From Serripes groenlandicus (taxonomy: Eukaryota; Mollusca; Bivalvia; Cardiida; Cardiidae), in the NCBI GenBank assembly GCA_031761405.1, contig JASEVX010000008.1:46521419-46585418 (forward strand): a stretch of 64,000 nucleotides of DNA, given 5' to 3'. Each line of letters opens with the position of its first letter. Position 1 is the first letter of the stretch. The translations under genes and the position numbers were made by a program. The notes below the pieces were generated by a model. That model was given only the letters and a program-made list of their open reading frames with translations. It had not been told where the DNA came from and made no database searches. Of the stretch, positions 1 through 9,925 are shown in pieces.

Positions 1-83
1 CAATTTCTTCTTCTGTCACTATGTTTTCAAAAAGCCGTCTTCTGCAGAGGCGTCAGAAAGCGTGTATATGAGGAAAGGGTTAA
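1..83. mobile_element. Family A TTAA MITE, right half, cut by window start
   Basis: The sequence runs from the element's centre (CAATTTCTTCTTCTGTCAC) through GCAGAGGCGTCAGAAAGCG to the terminal GGAAAGGGTTAA. It matches the right arm of the complete copies at 32198-32425 and 55959-56179. Family A is a non-autonomous, palindromic element of about 225 bp that lies at TTAA, which suggests mobilisation by a piggyBac-type transposase supplied elsewhere. Confidence 0.85.
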
Positions 84-352
84 CACATGATATTGTAGTC
101 TTTCCTACATATTAATAGGTATATGCGTAACGAACAATATGGACAAATATAAGAGTACACGAACGTACAGGCTGATATGGTCTTGGTCTACAGTGTCTGC
201 AAAAGTGATTTATAGTCGATAATGGCACACGTACAAGTCGTCTACAACATTTTAATGGTTAAATAAGGTTGCCAATCGGTGAAGAATCCAATCGAAATGA
301 TAATGACTAGAGTTCGTTCAATTACAATCTACTGTATAAATGTCTGCTGCAT

Positions 353-383
<31 letters not shown>

Positions 384-642
384 CTTATTTGACTTATATA
401 AATACTTGTATTGCATCAATTACATACATTTACATAAACGAATTTATACGTGAACATCTGATTTTAGTATACCTCAAAAATAGATCATTCTAAATAAAGA
501 AATGTTAACATTAAATGCTAAAACATAAAGCAATTTAGACGATTGTGAATAGAACAATTGTTGAAAGATATATCTTACCCTATATTCATACTGTCAATCG
601 CTTACATATATATTAATTCAAAGGTCATCTAATTGCACTTGG
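84..642. other. Unassigned AT-rich sequence with a GATA microsatellite
   Basis: Apart from seven GATA units at about 355-383, I see no recognisable element, gene or long palindrome. Confidence 0.5.
355..383. repeat. (GATA)n microsatellite
   Basis: About seven uninterrupted GATA units. Length polymorphism is likely. Confidence 0.95.
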
Positions 643-732
643 CGTATAGAGCTAGTCTACTATGGCATATAGAGCTAATCTACTATGGCGTATAAAGCTA
701 ATTTACTATGGCATATAGAGCTAATCTTTTAT
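643..732. repeat. 23-bp tandem repeat, about 4 copies
   Basis: Four near-identical units carrying TATAGAGCTAATCTACTATG follow each other with a 23-bp period and only point differences. The last copy decays into TCTTTTATTT. Confidence 0.9.
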
Positions 733-794
733 TTAAACTACGTTCGGGTTAACCTTTATCGGATGTTGATGACGTATGACGTATGATCGTGTTT

Positions 795-1356
795 TGATTG
801 AGTAATTCGCCGCTTTCGAGGGTATTTCGAGGGTTTGCACATAGGGTATTTCAGTTATATCAGGGCGGCCAGTTCACCTATCGTATGCTTTCTGAATATC
901 TCGCACCAATACTCACACGATATGCCTCCTGAGCAACTGGCTACCTTCAAACACACTCGAGAAATCCAACATTATTGACTCTGCGTAATGTATCGACCCA
1001 GATCAGCCTGCGCATTTCGCGCAGGCTAATCCGGGCCGACACATTCCGTCTCAGGGCGATAGAGACGGATAGAGGTCAAGAGTAATGAGTCCTGAAACAG
1101 AAAATCCACAGGAGGCGAAAAGTATCTAACCGGGTAAGCCTGCGCGGCATGCTTTGGCTGATCCGTGTCGATACATTACGCAGAGTCAATAATGTTGGTT
1201 TTCTCGTGGAACGGCTCATATATATAATTTCGATCCGATTTCTAAGCAAACGATACACGATAGTCACAATGTATTGCTGTCCTTAATTAGACGAAAGACC
1301 GGGCCGACGTTCGAACCCGCAACCTCTTATGCCATACCCAACTGAGCTATCGCGTC
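795..1356 (-). mobile_element. SINE-1 copy on the minus strand, split by a family C element
   Basis: The left part (to about 954) contains CAGTTATATCAGGGCGGCC and GAGCAACTGGCT, the reverse complement of the SINE-1 body. The right part (from about 1220) ends in a minus-strand tRNA-like head with GTTCGAACCCGCAACC and CAACTGAGCTATCGCG. Between them lies family C, so C inserted after the SINE. The SINE is diverged and part of its body may have been lost at the junction. Confidence 0.75.
955..1219. mobile_element. Family C foldback element inside a SINE
   Basis: The right end has GTTGGTTTTCTCGTGGAACG. The left end is decayed but keeps CGAGAAATCCAACATTATTG. The internal hairpin GATCAGCCTGCGC / GCGCAGGCTAATC is present, as is the loop region CCTGAAACAGAAAATCCACA. 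The remains of a minus-strand SINE-1 flank it on both sides. Confidence 0.85.
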
Positions 1357-1476
1357 TTGACAGAAACGATGTATAAATCTACTGTATCAGATCATCGTAA
1401 ACATATTGTCGAAACAACAAAAACAATTGGGTAAGAGTCTCGGCTGAGAGAGGAATCGGGTTTGATCCTCGGACAT

Positions 1477-1488
1477 TTCATACAAAGG
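1477..1488. repeat. Target-site duplication, left copy
   Basis: TTCATACAAAGG, matched exactly at 1814-1825. The pair brackets the SINE-1 copy at 1489-1813. Confidence 0.85.
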
Positions 1489-1777
1489 GTCGAGTCCCGG
1501 TAGCTCAGTCGGTAACGACGCGGGCTGTCAATCCAGGGGTTGTGAGTTCGAATCCCGGCTCGGCAAACTTTCTTTCCGACGATTGACAAAAGTCATTGCG
1601 ACATGCGTCATTCGTCTTCCACCAATGGGCTAAGTCTATGTGGAAAAGCAGCCAGTTGCTTGGGAAGATTGTTGTGTGGAGTACTGGTGTGAGAAAACCA
1701 GGAAACACATGAGTAGGTGAACTGGCCGCCGTGATATGACTGAGAAATTGTTAAAATGTTAAAAACGGCGTTAAACC

Positions 1778-1813
<36 letters not shown>
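1489..1813 (+). mobile_element. SINE-1, complete copy (tRNA-derived)
   Basis: This is the best plus-strand SINE-1. The head has a pol III A-box-like TAGCTCAGTCGGTA (1501-1514) and a B-box AGTTCGAATCC (1545-1555). A body of about 180 bp follows (CAGCCAGTTGCTTGGGAAG, GGAGTACTGGTGTGAGAAAA). It then has the 3' module shared with SINE-2 and SINE-3 (CCGTGATATGACTGAGAAAT, GGCGTTAAACCCC) and an (AATC)n tail. The exact 12-bp TTCATACAAAGG duplication at both ends shows LINE-type target-primed insertion. It has no coding capacity and would need a partner LINE. Confidence 0.95.
1501..1555 (+). promoter_or_regulatory. Internal pol III promoter of SINE-1 (A and B boxes)
   Basis: TAGCTCAGTCGGTA and AGTTCGAATCC are spaced as in tRNA genes. 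An extra A in GGTAACGACG, compared with the GGTAGAGACG form seen elsewhere, slightly departs from a canonical A box. Confidence 0.7.
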
Positions 1814-1814
<1 letters not shown>

Positions 1815-1970
1815 TCATACAAAGGATTTAAACAATGTTATTTCCGACTTTACCTCCTTGGCCCTCTGAATTGTGGCTTACCACTATTACGACATTGAAG
1901 AATCTCTGTTTTTTTACTTCTCACAAAGACATAGAGATTTGTGTACAGTCCCTTGCTAGTGAAACCCTTT

Positions 1971-2165
1971 TTCAACATTAGCATTATATTACGCCTATGA
2001 CGAAGACAACTTTTAAATGATGTTGTCAAAAGAGCAATTTCTCCTTAACCACAATTAGTTCATTTATTATTACTTTACTTTTATTTTGAGAGATATATTT
2101 TAAATATTTCTCCTTGATGTTTTGACAGTCGTCTGTTGCAGATTTGTCAAACGTTGAAAAGGGTG
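1971..2165. mobile_element. Family A MITE, old degraded copy
   Basis: Degenerate AACCCTTTTTCAACATTAGC and GAAGACAACTTTTAAATGAT at the left, CAAAAGAGCAATTTCTCCTT at the centre, and CAGTCGTCTGTTGCAGATTT with GAAAAGGGT at the right. The order and spacing match family A but both ends have decayed. Confidence 0.6.
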
Positions 2166-2506
2166 AGGAAACGTAACTAAAATGAACCGTTGCTAGGATA
2201 CACGGCTGTTCCGTTTTCATCAGAAGATGAAGGGTATGAAAAGAATATCAGTCGATGTACATGTAGTTTTCATTGTTTTTCCCCCCGTTAGATATTGCTT
2301 ATGTATGAAGTGTCTATCAAATGGTATGTAGGCAGTACACGTCAAAGTACTATCAAAGCCGTAAAAAGAAATTTATTATTATATGTCGCTGTTACTATTT
2401 ATCATTTCGATCTCAAAAGAAGAATCGATCGTTGTTGTTGTAAGTAAATGTTTCGCCCTGCCCTTACTAAAGCTAGACGCATTCTATGGATTAATTATCC
2501 GTTGTT
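2166..2506. other. Unassigned sequence
   Basis: AT-rich, with short C and T runs only. I see no repeat family or gene here. Confidence 0.4.
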
Positions 2507-2570
2507 GTCTGATCATATATCTGTCTGATCATATATCTGTCTGATCATATCTCTGTCTGATTTTACATCT
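2507..2570. repeat. 16-bp tandem repeat, about 4 copies
   Basis: GTCTGATCATATATCT repeats about four times and the last units are degenerate. The unit contains the palindrome TGATCA. Confidence 0.85.
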
Positions 2571-2603
2571 GTCCGTCTGACGTATCAACCTTGTACCTAT
2601 TGT

Positions 2604-3046
2604 AGAAGCATTAAAATAGCTTTTCAGTATGTACTCAGAGTAGCGTGTTTGAGTTTATTTATACTGCTTCTACGAAGAAACAATTCAAACAACATATCGC
2701 GGTAGTAACTTAAAATCAGTTTGACCGCATTTTAAAAGACTTGTAATGTTTTTATCTTGTTTCAAGCCCGACACGCGAGGAATTCGTGTCCGGACAAAGC
2801 GAGCCTTAATTTACCTTCTGTAAATAAATAGAAGAATCAAAATAGCATTTCAGTATTTGTGCTCAGAGTAGCAGGTTTGGGTTTATACTGATTCTCCGAA
2901 GGAACAATTCAATATGGCTAGAAATCAGTTCAACATTTTAAAAGACTTGTGATGTTTGTATCTTATTTCAAGCCCGAAACGCGAGCAATTCATGTCCGTA
3001 CACAGCGAGCCTTATTGTACCCTTCTGTAAATAAATAAACATCTTC
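2604..3046. repeat. Tandem duplication, about 220-bp unit, 2 copies
   Basis: Two consecutive, diverged units. Each runs from AGAAGCATTAAAATAGC or AGAATCAAAATAGCA through TTCAGTAT, CTCAGAGTAGC, TTTTAAAAGACTTGT and TTTCAAGCCCG to TTCTGTAAATAAATA. The second unit starts near 2829. Small deletions separate them, so the duplication is not recent. Confidence 0.85.
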
Positions 3047-3749
3047 GTTATAGTAAACCACTCATACACATACTGTGCCAATCGTTTAACATTTTCTCAT
3101 CTATAAAATCTTCTTGGTTTTCGCCCAACTTGACGTGCAAATGCAGCGGCGCAATTAATTGGCATCATCTCGTCTTAACTTAAAAGCGACAAGGCATCTG
3201 TGGCTGGGTGCATTTCCCCCTGAAAAACTGCTGGCTATTGTCCATGAAATGATCTGTCTGGTAAATTGTTTTATAACACAGACATTGTGTTTAAACTCAA
3301 TAAATTTCCGCACGAATTAAAACATATGTTTTTCAACACTATTCAATCTCAATAGAGCATTGCAATAGGTGTATGTTGAAAGATATGCCACACTCGATTG
3401 TAAGTTTCTTATATTGATGATTTTATTGTATAAATTGCCATGAGTATAAAGCCTTTTTCACATACATCTCAATTGCAGCAGAGGCATTGCAGATACTTTT
3501 GGGAAATCTTGATAAATAAAAGATAATCATAAAACAGAGTTGAAAAAGGTTGACAAAAAGAAAAAAACTGTTCATTAAAAGCATTGTATTTTATTTTGCC
3601 ACACTGCTTTCAAAATCATGGTCGTCTGATACTGATGTTCCAAAAACGCGTCTTTACTTTCGGAAAGGTTTATAACACTTTCCTTTTTAAAGAAGTGTAT
3701 ATACATATACCAAACTCTTTAAACTATGCCTAAAATACGAAACATATTG
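3047..3749. other. Unassigned AT-rich sequence
   Basis: No repeat family, coding pattern or long palindrome is apparent. Confidence 0.4.
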
Positions 3750-3850
3750 AAATCTGCCTTGCGCAAGGGCACCACATTGAACGAAGTGAGCGGGGATCGA
3801 ACCCGGGACGACGCTTTCAAGTCAGATACACTCACATCTTGGACACGCAG
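3750..3850 (-). mobile_element. SINE-3-like fragment, tRNA-like head on the minus strand
   Basis: GGGGATCGAACCCGGGACG is a reverse-complement B box. CCTTGCGCAAGGGCACCAC upstream matches the SINE-3 body motif CCTTGCCCAAGGGCACTCC. The rest of the body and the 3' module are missing or decayed. Confidence 0.6.
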
Positions 3851-4095
3851 AATTCATCGTACGCTCCTGATCGTAGGACTAATTTCAAGAGACGACAGGC
3901 GTTTTTAAAGGGGCATCTAGACACGGATCTGCATCCGGAAAAAAATATTTACACATAACTCTGAATTATGCGACTTTTAAAAGCATTTGGACACCCTGTT
4001 ATGCTCGAATTCAAACATCGAAAGCGTTAAATGATTACCCAACTCAGACTGCATATTCATTCAGTCTAAGCAGGGTCTGTATTATTTTACAACAA

Positions 4096-4220
4096 ACAGT
4101 TGACTCGCGCTAATTCAAATTCGAAAGGGATCAAAATATTAATTCGTATTATTGACGTTCTCAATTCATCCTTCTCAATTCATGTTGTATGTATCAGCTT
4201 TGTATTTCATATACACGTAA
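4096..4220. mobile_element. Family U fragment (Tigger/pogo-like end)
   Basis: ACAGTTGACTCGCGCTAATT and the following TCGAAAGGG and TCAATTCATG blocks resemble the left part of the element at 11311-11685 (ACAGTGGACTCGCGATAACT). No right end is found here. Confidence 0.45.
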
Positions 4221-4639
4221 GTGTGTATTGTGAAAACATGAGTCAGGTGATACAATCATATCAAAATACGGCGCAGTGGAAGTTTGGAACTGCTAATACA
4301 TAGTTTTGATAAAGAGATACGTACATTGAATGCGTGTTTTTTTTTGTGTGTGGCACTTTACCCAGTATTTAATAGAGACATATTACATTAATATAAATGT
4401 CCGTGTCAGAAATCTTGGATGAACGATACCGGTTTATATATATCTTGGCTGATGATACCGGTTTCCGGAATTCGGCGGAAAAAGGGTTAACCCTCCAATG
4501 TTAGTTTAAACCGTGACGTCTATTGGTCCTAAATACACTCTTTGAATTACCGCGCAACTGTTGTTGCCATTCAACGCGAGCTGTTTTGTCGACTTGTGTT
4601 AGTTTTTCCGTGAATACTTTATCTTGTGTGTTTTTATAT
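4221..4639. other. Unassigned sequence with a short imperfect duplication
   Basis: TGATACCGGTTT-type blocks occur twice near 4425-4470, with TCTTGGATGA and TCTTGGCTGA before them. Nothing else is recognisable. Confidence 0.4.
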
Positions 4640-5021
4640 CACAATCTGAGATACAATGGCTGTTTTATGGCTGTAACATTGTTTGTCGTAAATATTTTTA
4701 AAGTGAAGCTAACTATCCGATACAGATTGCATCTGTGTTAATACCTACATGGAGTATATGGGATTCCGACATATTTTTTAAAGATATGATGGGTTATGCA
4801 ACGAATTGCTTATTATGGTACCCGGCGTACTATAGTTATTAAGAACGTCTAGTATGACCCAATGGCTGTGTTATGGCTGGAACATTGTTTGTCGTAAACA
4901 TTTATAAAGTTAAGCTAATTATCCGATATAGATTGCATCTGTGTTAATACCTACATTGAGTATATGGGACTCCGACATATATTTGAAAGATATGATAGGT
5001 TATGCAACGAAATGCTTATTG

Positions 5022-5072
5022 TCTCACCCTGCGTAGCATGGTAGGCACTTAGGGACTTTTTGTTTTGTCCGA

Positions 5073-5112
<40 letters not shown>

Positions 5113-5186
5113 ACACTTTTTCGTCGCACTTTCAATGAGCAGGTGCAGATGACACACCGTGCTCCGCGGAGCACTTCATTCTAGTT
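5022..5186. mobile_element. About 165-bp insertion with (TCTG)n inside a tandem repeat
   Basis: The insert starts CTCACCCTGCGTAGCATGG, holds about seven TCTG units near 5082-5108, then a CGTCGCACTTTCAATGAGCA block, and ends near GTGCTCCGCGGAGCAC, a perfect 16-bp palindrome. Flanking tandem-repeat sequence resumes exactly where it stopped. Organisation (ends plus an internal CTGTC-rich repeat) recalls bivalve repeat-bearing MITEs. I cannot assign a superfamily. Confidence 0.6.
5082..5108. repeat. (TCTG)n microsatellite
   Basis: About seven CTGT units, ending TCTGTCCGTCAC. Confidence 0.95.
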
Positions 5187-5400
5187 ATGGTACCCGGCGT
5201 ACTGTAGTTATTAAGAACGTCTCGTATGACCCAATGGCTGTGTTATGGCTGTAACATTGTCTGTCGTAAACATTTATAAAGTGAAGCTAACTATCCGATA
5301 CGGTTTGCATCTTGTGGTAATAACTACAAAGTTAGTGTGAACGAAATGTATATTATGTTACCCGGCGTACAATGGTAATTAAGAACGTCTGGTAGGAACC

Positions 5401-6170
5401 AGCAATGGCGACTCGATTGGCCATCTTTTTAGGATAAATATGGCTATCGCATGTGTAAAGTAAATAAGTATACATACAATTGATTAACGTAAACTCTTAA
5501 TAGGAGAACCAATAAAACTTGATGTTTGGAATCAATACATACAAACATTCTGAGGCAAACTGTTTTCGGAGTTTTTTAAGATTAAACCTGTTTGGGTCAA
5601 CAAAAAGCAGGTTTGTGTAGCCTTTTGGTCGTTAAAACATAACTAAAGGTCACCGCCATTATGTCTGTATGCCCGACCCGATAATGTAGGGGTAGTGGCA
5701 GGTAACTTAAGACTACGAATTGCGTTAAATACATGTACTACGAAACTAGTTGGTGCTCTCAGATCACACCATTCTTCATAAAATGAACAGGTTTTCAAAT
5801 TTTCAAATTTGCCGTTGTCAAACCAGTCACATCTTGGACATGTTCTTACTCCGTGTAACTAAAGATATATTAACTTCCAAATGCTGGCATTGAAACAGTG
5901 TATTATCTTAGATTTAAAAGCAGTTATCCAAGAAAAATTAACATACAATGAATTTCAATTGAATCATTTTTGTAACAAATTACATATCCTTCAGCGTATT
6001 CAAAACAACCAGTTTCTGTCGGTATTCCATTGGAAAAGTATGAACCATAAATACCACATTGACAACTAAAATTACAACATAACTGATCGAGCTTATATAT
6101 GTGTAACGCTTAAGATCGATTATAATTTATTCACGGCTGCCCCTTACACACAATTATCTTTGTATGCAAA
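5401..6170. other. Unassigned AT-rich sequence
   Basis: No repeat family or coding signal is visible. A 62-codon frame near 5881 has no recognisable features. Confidence 0.4.
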
Positions 6171-6507
6171 AGGCGTGTCGGTCCTTACATTTCCATGTGC
6201 GCGCATGGAACTGTTATGAAGACATCGTGCCGGGTGTTCAAAGAATGAACAAAGGGTGCACGGCTAAATAATCTAAGTAGGTAAAGGCGTTTCGGTCATT
6301 ACATTTCCATGTGCGCGCATGGAACTGTTATGAAGGCATCGTCCCGGGCGTTCAAAGAATGAACAAAGGGGTGCATGGCTAACTGATCTAAGTAGGCAAA
6401 GGCGTTTCGGTCATTACATTTCCATGTGCGCGCATGGAACTGTTATGAAGGCATCGTCCCGGGCGTTCAACGAATGAACAAAGGAGCGCATGGCTAAATT
6501 AACTAAA
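6171..6507. repeat. Tandem repeat, about 115-bp unit, 3 copies
   Basis: Units begin near 6171, 6285 and 6400. Each contains TACATTTCCATGTGCGCGCA, whose TCCATGTGCGCGCATGGA part is an imperfect palindrome, and then GAACTGTTATGAAG and CGTTCAAAGAATGAAC. Units two and three are nearly identical and unit one is more diverged. Confidence 0.95.
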
Positions 6508-6711
6508 CGTAACGAAACTGTGGCACACATGTCACAATAATGTCAATAGTTGACTCGCTGCCAAGAACTGTTCCGTAAATATGTGTGGGTTGTATTTTTA
6601 TTCACATAGCGGGTACAAAATGTAGGTTTCAAAACAAATACGTATAGCGAAATCTGGTCGTTTCTATGTGATCCAAAGACAAACTTGGGAAACGTAGATG
6701 GCAGAATGATT

Positions 6712-6935
6712 TCTCGAGGTAACCGAGTGGTTAGCGTCGGTGATTTGAAACCGGGCGTCCCGAGTTAGATAACCGCTCGCGCTGGTCATGATGGAGTGCT
6801 CTTGGGCAAGGCACATTTCCTAGCCCACCACTGGTTGTGTTTAACCATGGCTAATGATTAAGTGAACTGTCGCTATGATATAACTGAAGTAATGTTGAAC
6901 CCGGCGTATAACCCTAATGAAATAATGAAATAATC
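6712..6935 (+). mobile_element. SINE-3 (tRNA-derived), near full length
   Basis: The head has AACCGAGTGGTTAGCGTCGG (an A box of tRNA-Ser/Leu type). The B box is decayed to GAGTTAGATAACC. The body has GGGCAAGGCACATTTCCTAG. The 3' end has the shared module ATGATATAACTGAAGTAATG and CGGCGTATAACCCTAATGAA. Damage to the B box makes this copy unlikely to be transcribed by pol III. Confidence 0.9.
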
Positions 6936-7395
6936 TGATTATTTTTTTAACAATATTAAACAAACCTTTTAATTGTCGTTCTTTTTTCTCCAAATTCTAC
7001 AAATTTGGAATCATTTTAACATTGTTTTCATTGAACGTTAGAAAGTTAGAATACACCTTGCATTTGAATGTTAGTGTATTATGTAATATTTATCCGTGTA
7101 ACATTTCTGTACATGTCCGCGTTGAGTACATTAGTACATTTATACATATATATATATATACTGTTTGTTAAATCGAATGCTTTGTACTATGGGCCGGTGG
7201 CCTAATTACTTTCAATAAATATTTGTCATTGTCATTGTCATACATAGAATACATTGACTGTAACGCTGCTGGAAATACCTTAGACAGCAGACACAGTTTT
7301 CCCATAAAATCGGCCTAGTTTGTGTTGTTGACCACTTGTAGGCGTTCATACATTCGTCATGATAGTAAATTGACCTCACTCGAAAATTGACCACA
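6936..7395. other. Unassigned AT-rich sequence with a short (TA)n
   Basis: A (TA)n run lies near 7147-7160. CATTGTCATTGTCAT at about 7225 is a short repeat. Nothing else is recognised. Confidence 0.4.
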
Positions 7396-7642
7396 TCGAG
7401 GGCTTAGCGTGAAAACGGTTGTATCTAAAATTGATATTTGTTTTACCAAGGTTAATCACCTCGCCAAGTCTTTATAAGCGTTAAATCATTTGTCTTGGTA
7501 AACAATGCAAATGTAGGTGCCATTGCTCGTTCTGAGCAATGGCACCTAAATTTGCATTGTTTACACAGGGGTCAAAATTGCCCCTAAACCAGGGTTTTCA
7601 AAATAGGTTTTTAGTTACAACCGTTTCACGCCAAGCCCTCGA
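7396..7642. mobile_element. Family F palindromic MITE
   Basis: The terminal inverted repeats are TCGAGGGCTTAGCGTGAAAA and TTTCACGCCAAGCCCTCGA, followed inward by GGTTGTA / TACAACC. The centre is a near-perfect palindrome, GGTGCCATTGCTC / GAGCAATGGCACC, flanked by GTAAACAATGCAAAT and ATTTGCATTGTTTAC. It is about 247 bp and non-coding. Two more copies are at 36363 and 48781. I do not assign a superfamily because no target duplication is convincing. Confidence 0.9.
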
Positions 7643-8196
7643 CATGCAGTTCAGTAATATATATAGCAAGTATCATTCAAATGCATTCAAAGTACACATA
7701 TGGCCACAATTCCACCAACGATACCGTGCTCCAAGTTATACTTAAATACTTAAGAGCTTATTTCATCATTTTTGTTTTCCTAATGAAAATGCCAACATAT
7801 TTCATTTCTTAACAGGTATTGTTTGTAAGTAAGGTAACCATTTTGGTCAACTTAGTTATTTACTTATATTAATTCCACCATACATAATATACAAAATATT
7901 AGGGAAACAAAAATTATAAAATATATTCGTTTTAAGTATTTAAGTTTTACTTAACGATAAGTAAGGTTGGTGGAATGTACCAAGGTCATTAACTCCATCT
8001 CGTCATGTATTTACTTAATTGCGAAAGGTTATGATAAATGGGTAAAAAGCCTTCCGCTAAGGCTCCAAATGCAGGAACCTTAAAGGCGGTGTGGTGGTGT
8101 TCTTTGTGTTCATTTGCAGGTAAATTTCTTTAAGTAAGTAAATAATGTATTAAAGTATCAAGTGTATTACAATTGTATTACAAACTATACATATAT
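7643..8196. other. Unassigned AT-rich sequence
   Basis: TACTTAAGT and AAGTAAGTAA motifs recur, with no clear element boundaries or genes. Confidence 0.4.
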
Positions 8197-8635
8197 ATAG
8201 GATCTGACATGAGTTGTCATTTCATATGAACTTTAATTAATCGAATTCAAGCAATTTGTTATTACGCGAGCCTTTGTCGAGCTTAATAACACATTTCTTG
8301 ACGAGTTTAATTAAACTTTATGAAATCAAAACGAATGTCAGATTATTTTTATCACATGACGAAACACTAAAAGAAAATCGGGTTTTCGAGGTCAGAAAAT
8401 AGTACGAACATGTAATACTTAATAATTTGTCCACTAATCGCAACATAATACATTTTTATGACCGATAATGGTCGTGGTACGTTCTCCGTCGTATTGTAAA
8501 CATTCGCGGATGAATACAAAAATAGTGATTCAGTCATGTTATATTACACACGTAACATATAAAGAAATACGTAATTGGTATATTAGATCAGATACAAGCA
8601 TTGTCATGTGGTACAACGTAATAGAAACATGACAA
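8197..8635. mobile_element. Family H element, copy 1
   Basis: It aligns over its length with 20784-21262. The first ~150 bp folds back: GATCTGACATGAGTTGTCAT pairs with the complement ending GACATTC near 8330. An inner inverted pair of GCGAGCC / GAGCTTAATAA type sits between. The next ~300 bp (CACATGACGAAACAC, TTGTAAACATTCGCGGATGA, GATACAAGCATTGTCATGTG) is unstructured. No reading frame is conserved between the copies, so I call it a non-autonomous element or a transposon end. Confidence 0.8.
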
Positions 8636-8685
8636 ACACACAGCCCCATGGGCCTATATGTCACTGTGAAGAAAATAATTTTATA

Positions 8686-8930
8686 TGAGCCGTTCCACGA
8701 GAAAACCAACAGTATGGACTCTGCGTAATGTATCGAACCAGATCAGGTTAATCCGGGCCGACACGTTCCGTCTCAGGGGGATAAAGATATAGAATAATGA
8801 TTCCTGAAACAGAAAAACCACAGGAGGCGAAAGGTGTCTGTCCGGGTGACCTTGTGCGGCATGCTTATACTGATCCGGGTCGATACTTTACGCAGAGTCC
8901 ACACTGTTTGTTTTCTCTTGGAACGGCTGA
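8686..8930. mobile_element. Family C foldback element
   Basis: The ends are GAGCCGTTCCACGAGAAAAC and GTTTTCTCTTGGAACGGCTG. Half of the internal 5' hairpin is deleted (GATCAGGTTAATCCGGGCCG joins two arm parts), which shortens this copy. The 3' arm is intact. Confidence 0.93.
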
Positions 8931-9637
8931 TTCGCCACCGGTGCATGTGTATACACGATGGATACCTTTCACTGTTCAAAAGGTAGTGTGTAGGGTATAC
9001 AATAGTTTGTATTAACATAACAAGTTAGACGGCTTATTTTTTAAAAAAGTAATTAGCTTCACCTCTTTACCTTTAAAGTATGTCTTCATATGGTGTGACT
9101 ATTTTCTTTTCAACAATGTTTTCAATTTCCCACAATTACAGAACCAAATCATGCATCTTCGATCTTGCTCGGTAGGAAATATGTCTCATCGCTCGTGCTA
9201 TGCTTTTGAAATAACAAACGAATGACTTTGTGTTAGAAGTTTATCTCTATAGGGGGAGACTGAAAAAAAAAAGTAATCTATAATTCAGACCACGTTTATG
9301 TTTTTGTATAAATCCCGTAGAAGTCGAGATGTTGCGAATTTGTCTTCAATACGTTATGACATGCGTTGGGAAATTGATAGCTTTTTTCTCTCGGTATGTT
9401 TCGACCGACTCCCCAGTATATGTCCAGAGATTCTGGGGGGAAATTTCTTATGCATTTTGAATAAAATATAAACTTTGCACAGTCTTGTTTCGTATTATTC
9501 TAACCCTCGCCCATCAACAAAGAGTATGCCTCAGACGGCTTATTATTACAGCTCATTGTTATACAAAAAGGTTACATCAATAAAAGTATGATTCTCGAAC
9601 AGTGTTGAAACTGTTACGGTTAGGGAATGTTCACTAA
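8931..9637. other. Unassigned sequence
   Basis: Mixed AT-rich sequence with a short A run near 9265. No family or gene is recognised. Confidence 0.4.
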
Positions 9638-9842
9638 CTCTTTCAGCGCCGAATTATTTAAAATAGACTCTTCCATGTTTAAAATCGGGCGCCTCCATTT
9701 CTCATGTAATACAATTTTGGGTTATTTTGATAACTAAACGGCAAACAATGCTTATTTCAGGTGAGACAGCTCGTTACGAGCTGTCTCATCTGTAGCAGCA
9801 TTGTTTGCAAAAACAACAATATTGCCTTTGGCGCTGAAAGGG
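9638..9842. mobile_element. Family B TTAA MITE
   Basis: The ends are CTCTTTCAGCGCCGAATT and GGCGCTGAAAGGG. The centre is the perfect palindrome GAGACAGCTCG / CGAGCTGTCTC around TTA. TTAA follows the right end at 9843-9846. The left flank is CTAA, so one base of that site has mutated. It directly abuts a half copy of family A. Confidence 0.93.
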
Positions 9843-9846
9843 TTAA

Positions 9847-9922
9847 GAGAAAATTATTCCCATTTTGTCGGAATGTTTTCAAAAGTCGTCTGCTGCAAAT
9901 GCGTATGCATATGAGAAAAGGT
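9847..9922. mobile_element. Family A MITE, right-half fragment abutting family B
   Basis: GTCGGAATGTTTTCAAAAGT, CGTCTGCTGCAAATGCG and AAAAGGTTAAA match the family A right arm. Its left half is absent, so B lies at the truncation point. Confidence 0.75.
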
Positions 9923-9925
9923 TAA

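Larger units (their letters stand above)
4640..5400. repeat. Tandem repeat, about 205-bp unit, 3 copies, one split by an insertion
   Basis: Each unit carries GGCTGTAACATTGTTTGTCG (or a one-base variant), AAGCTAACTATCCGATA, TTGCATCTGTGTTAATACC and TACCCGGCGTACTATAG in the same order. Units begin near 4655, 4860 and 5230. The second unit is broken between GCTTATT and ATGGTACCCG by about 165 bp of unrelated sequence (5022-5186). Confidence 0.9.

Noticed and set aside
1489..1570. Possible tRNA genes at this and many other B-box sites
   Set aside because: All sit at the head of SINE copies with characteristic bodies and tails, and none forms a convincing full cloverleaf with an anticodon stem.
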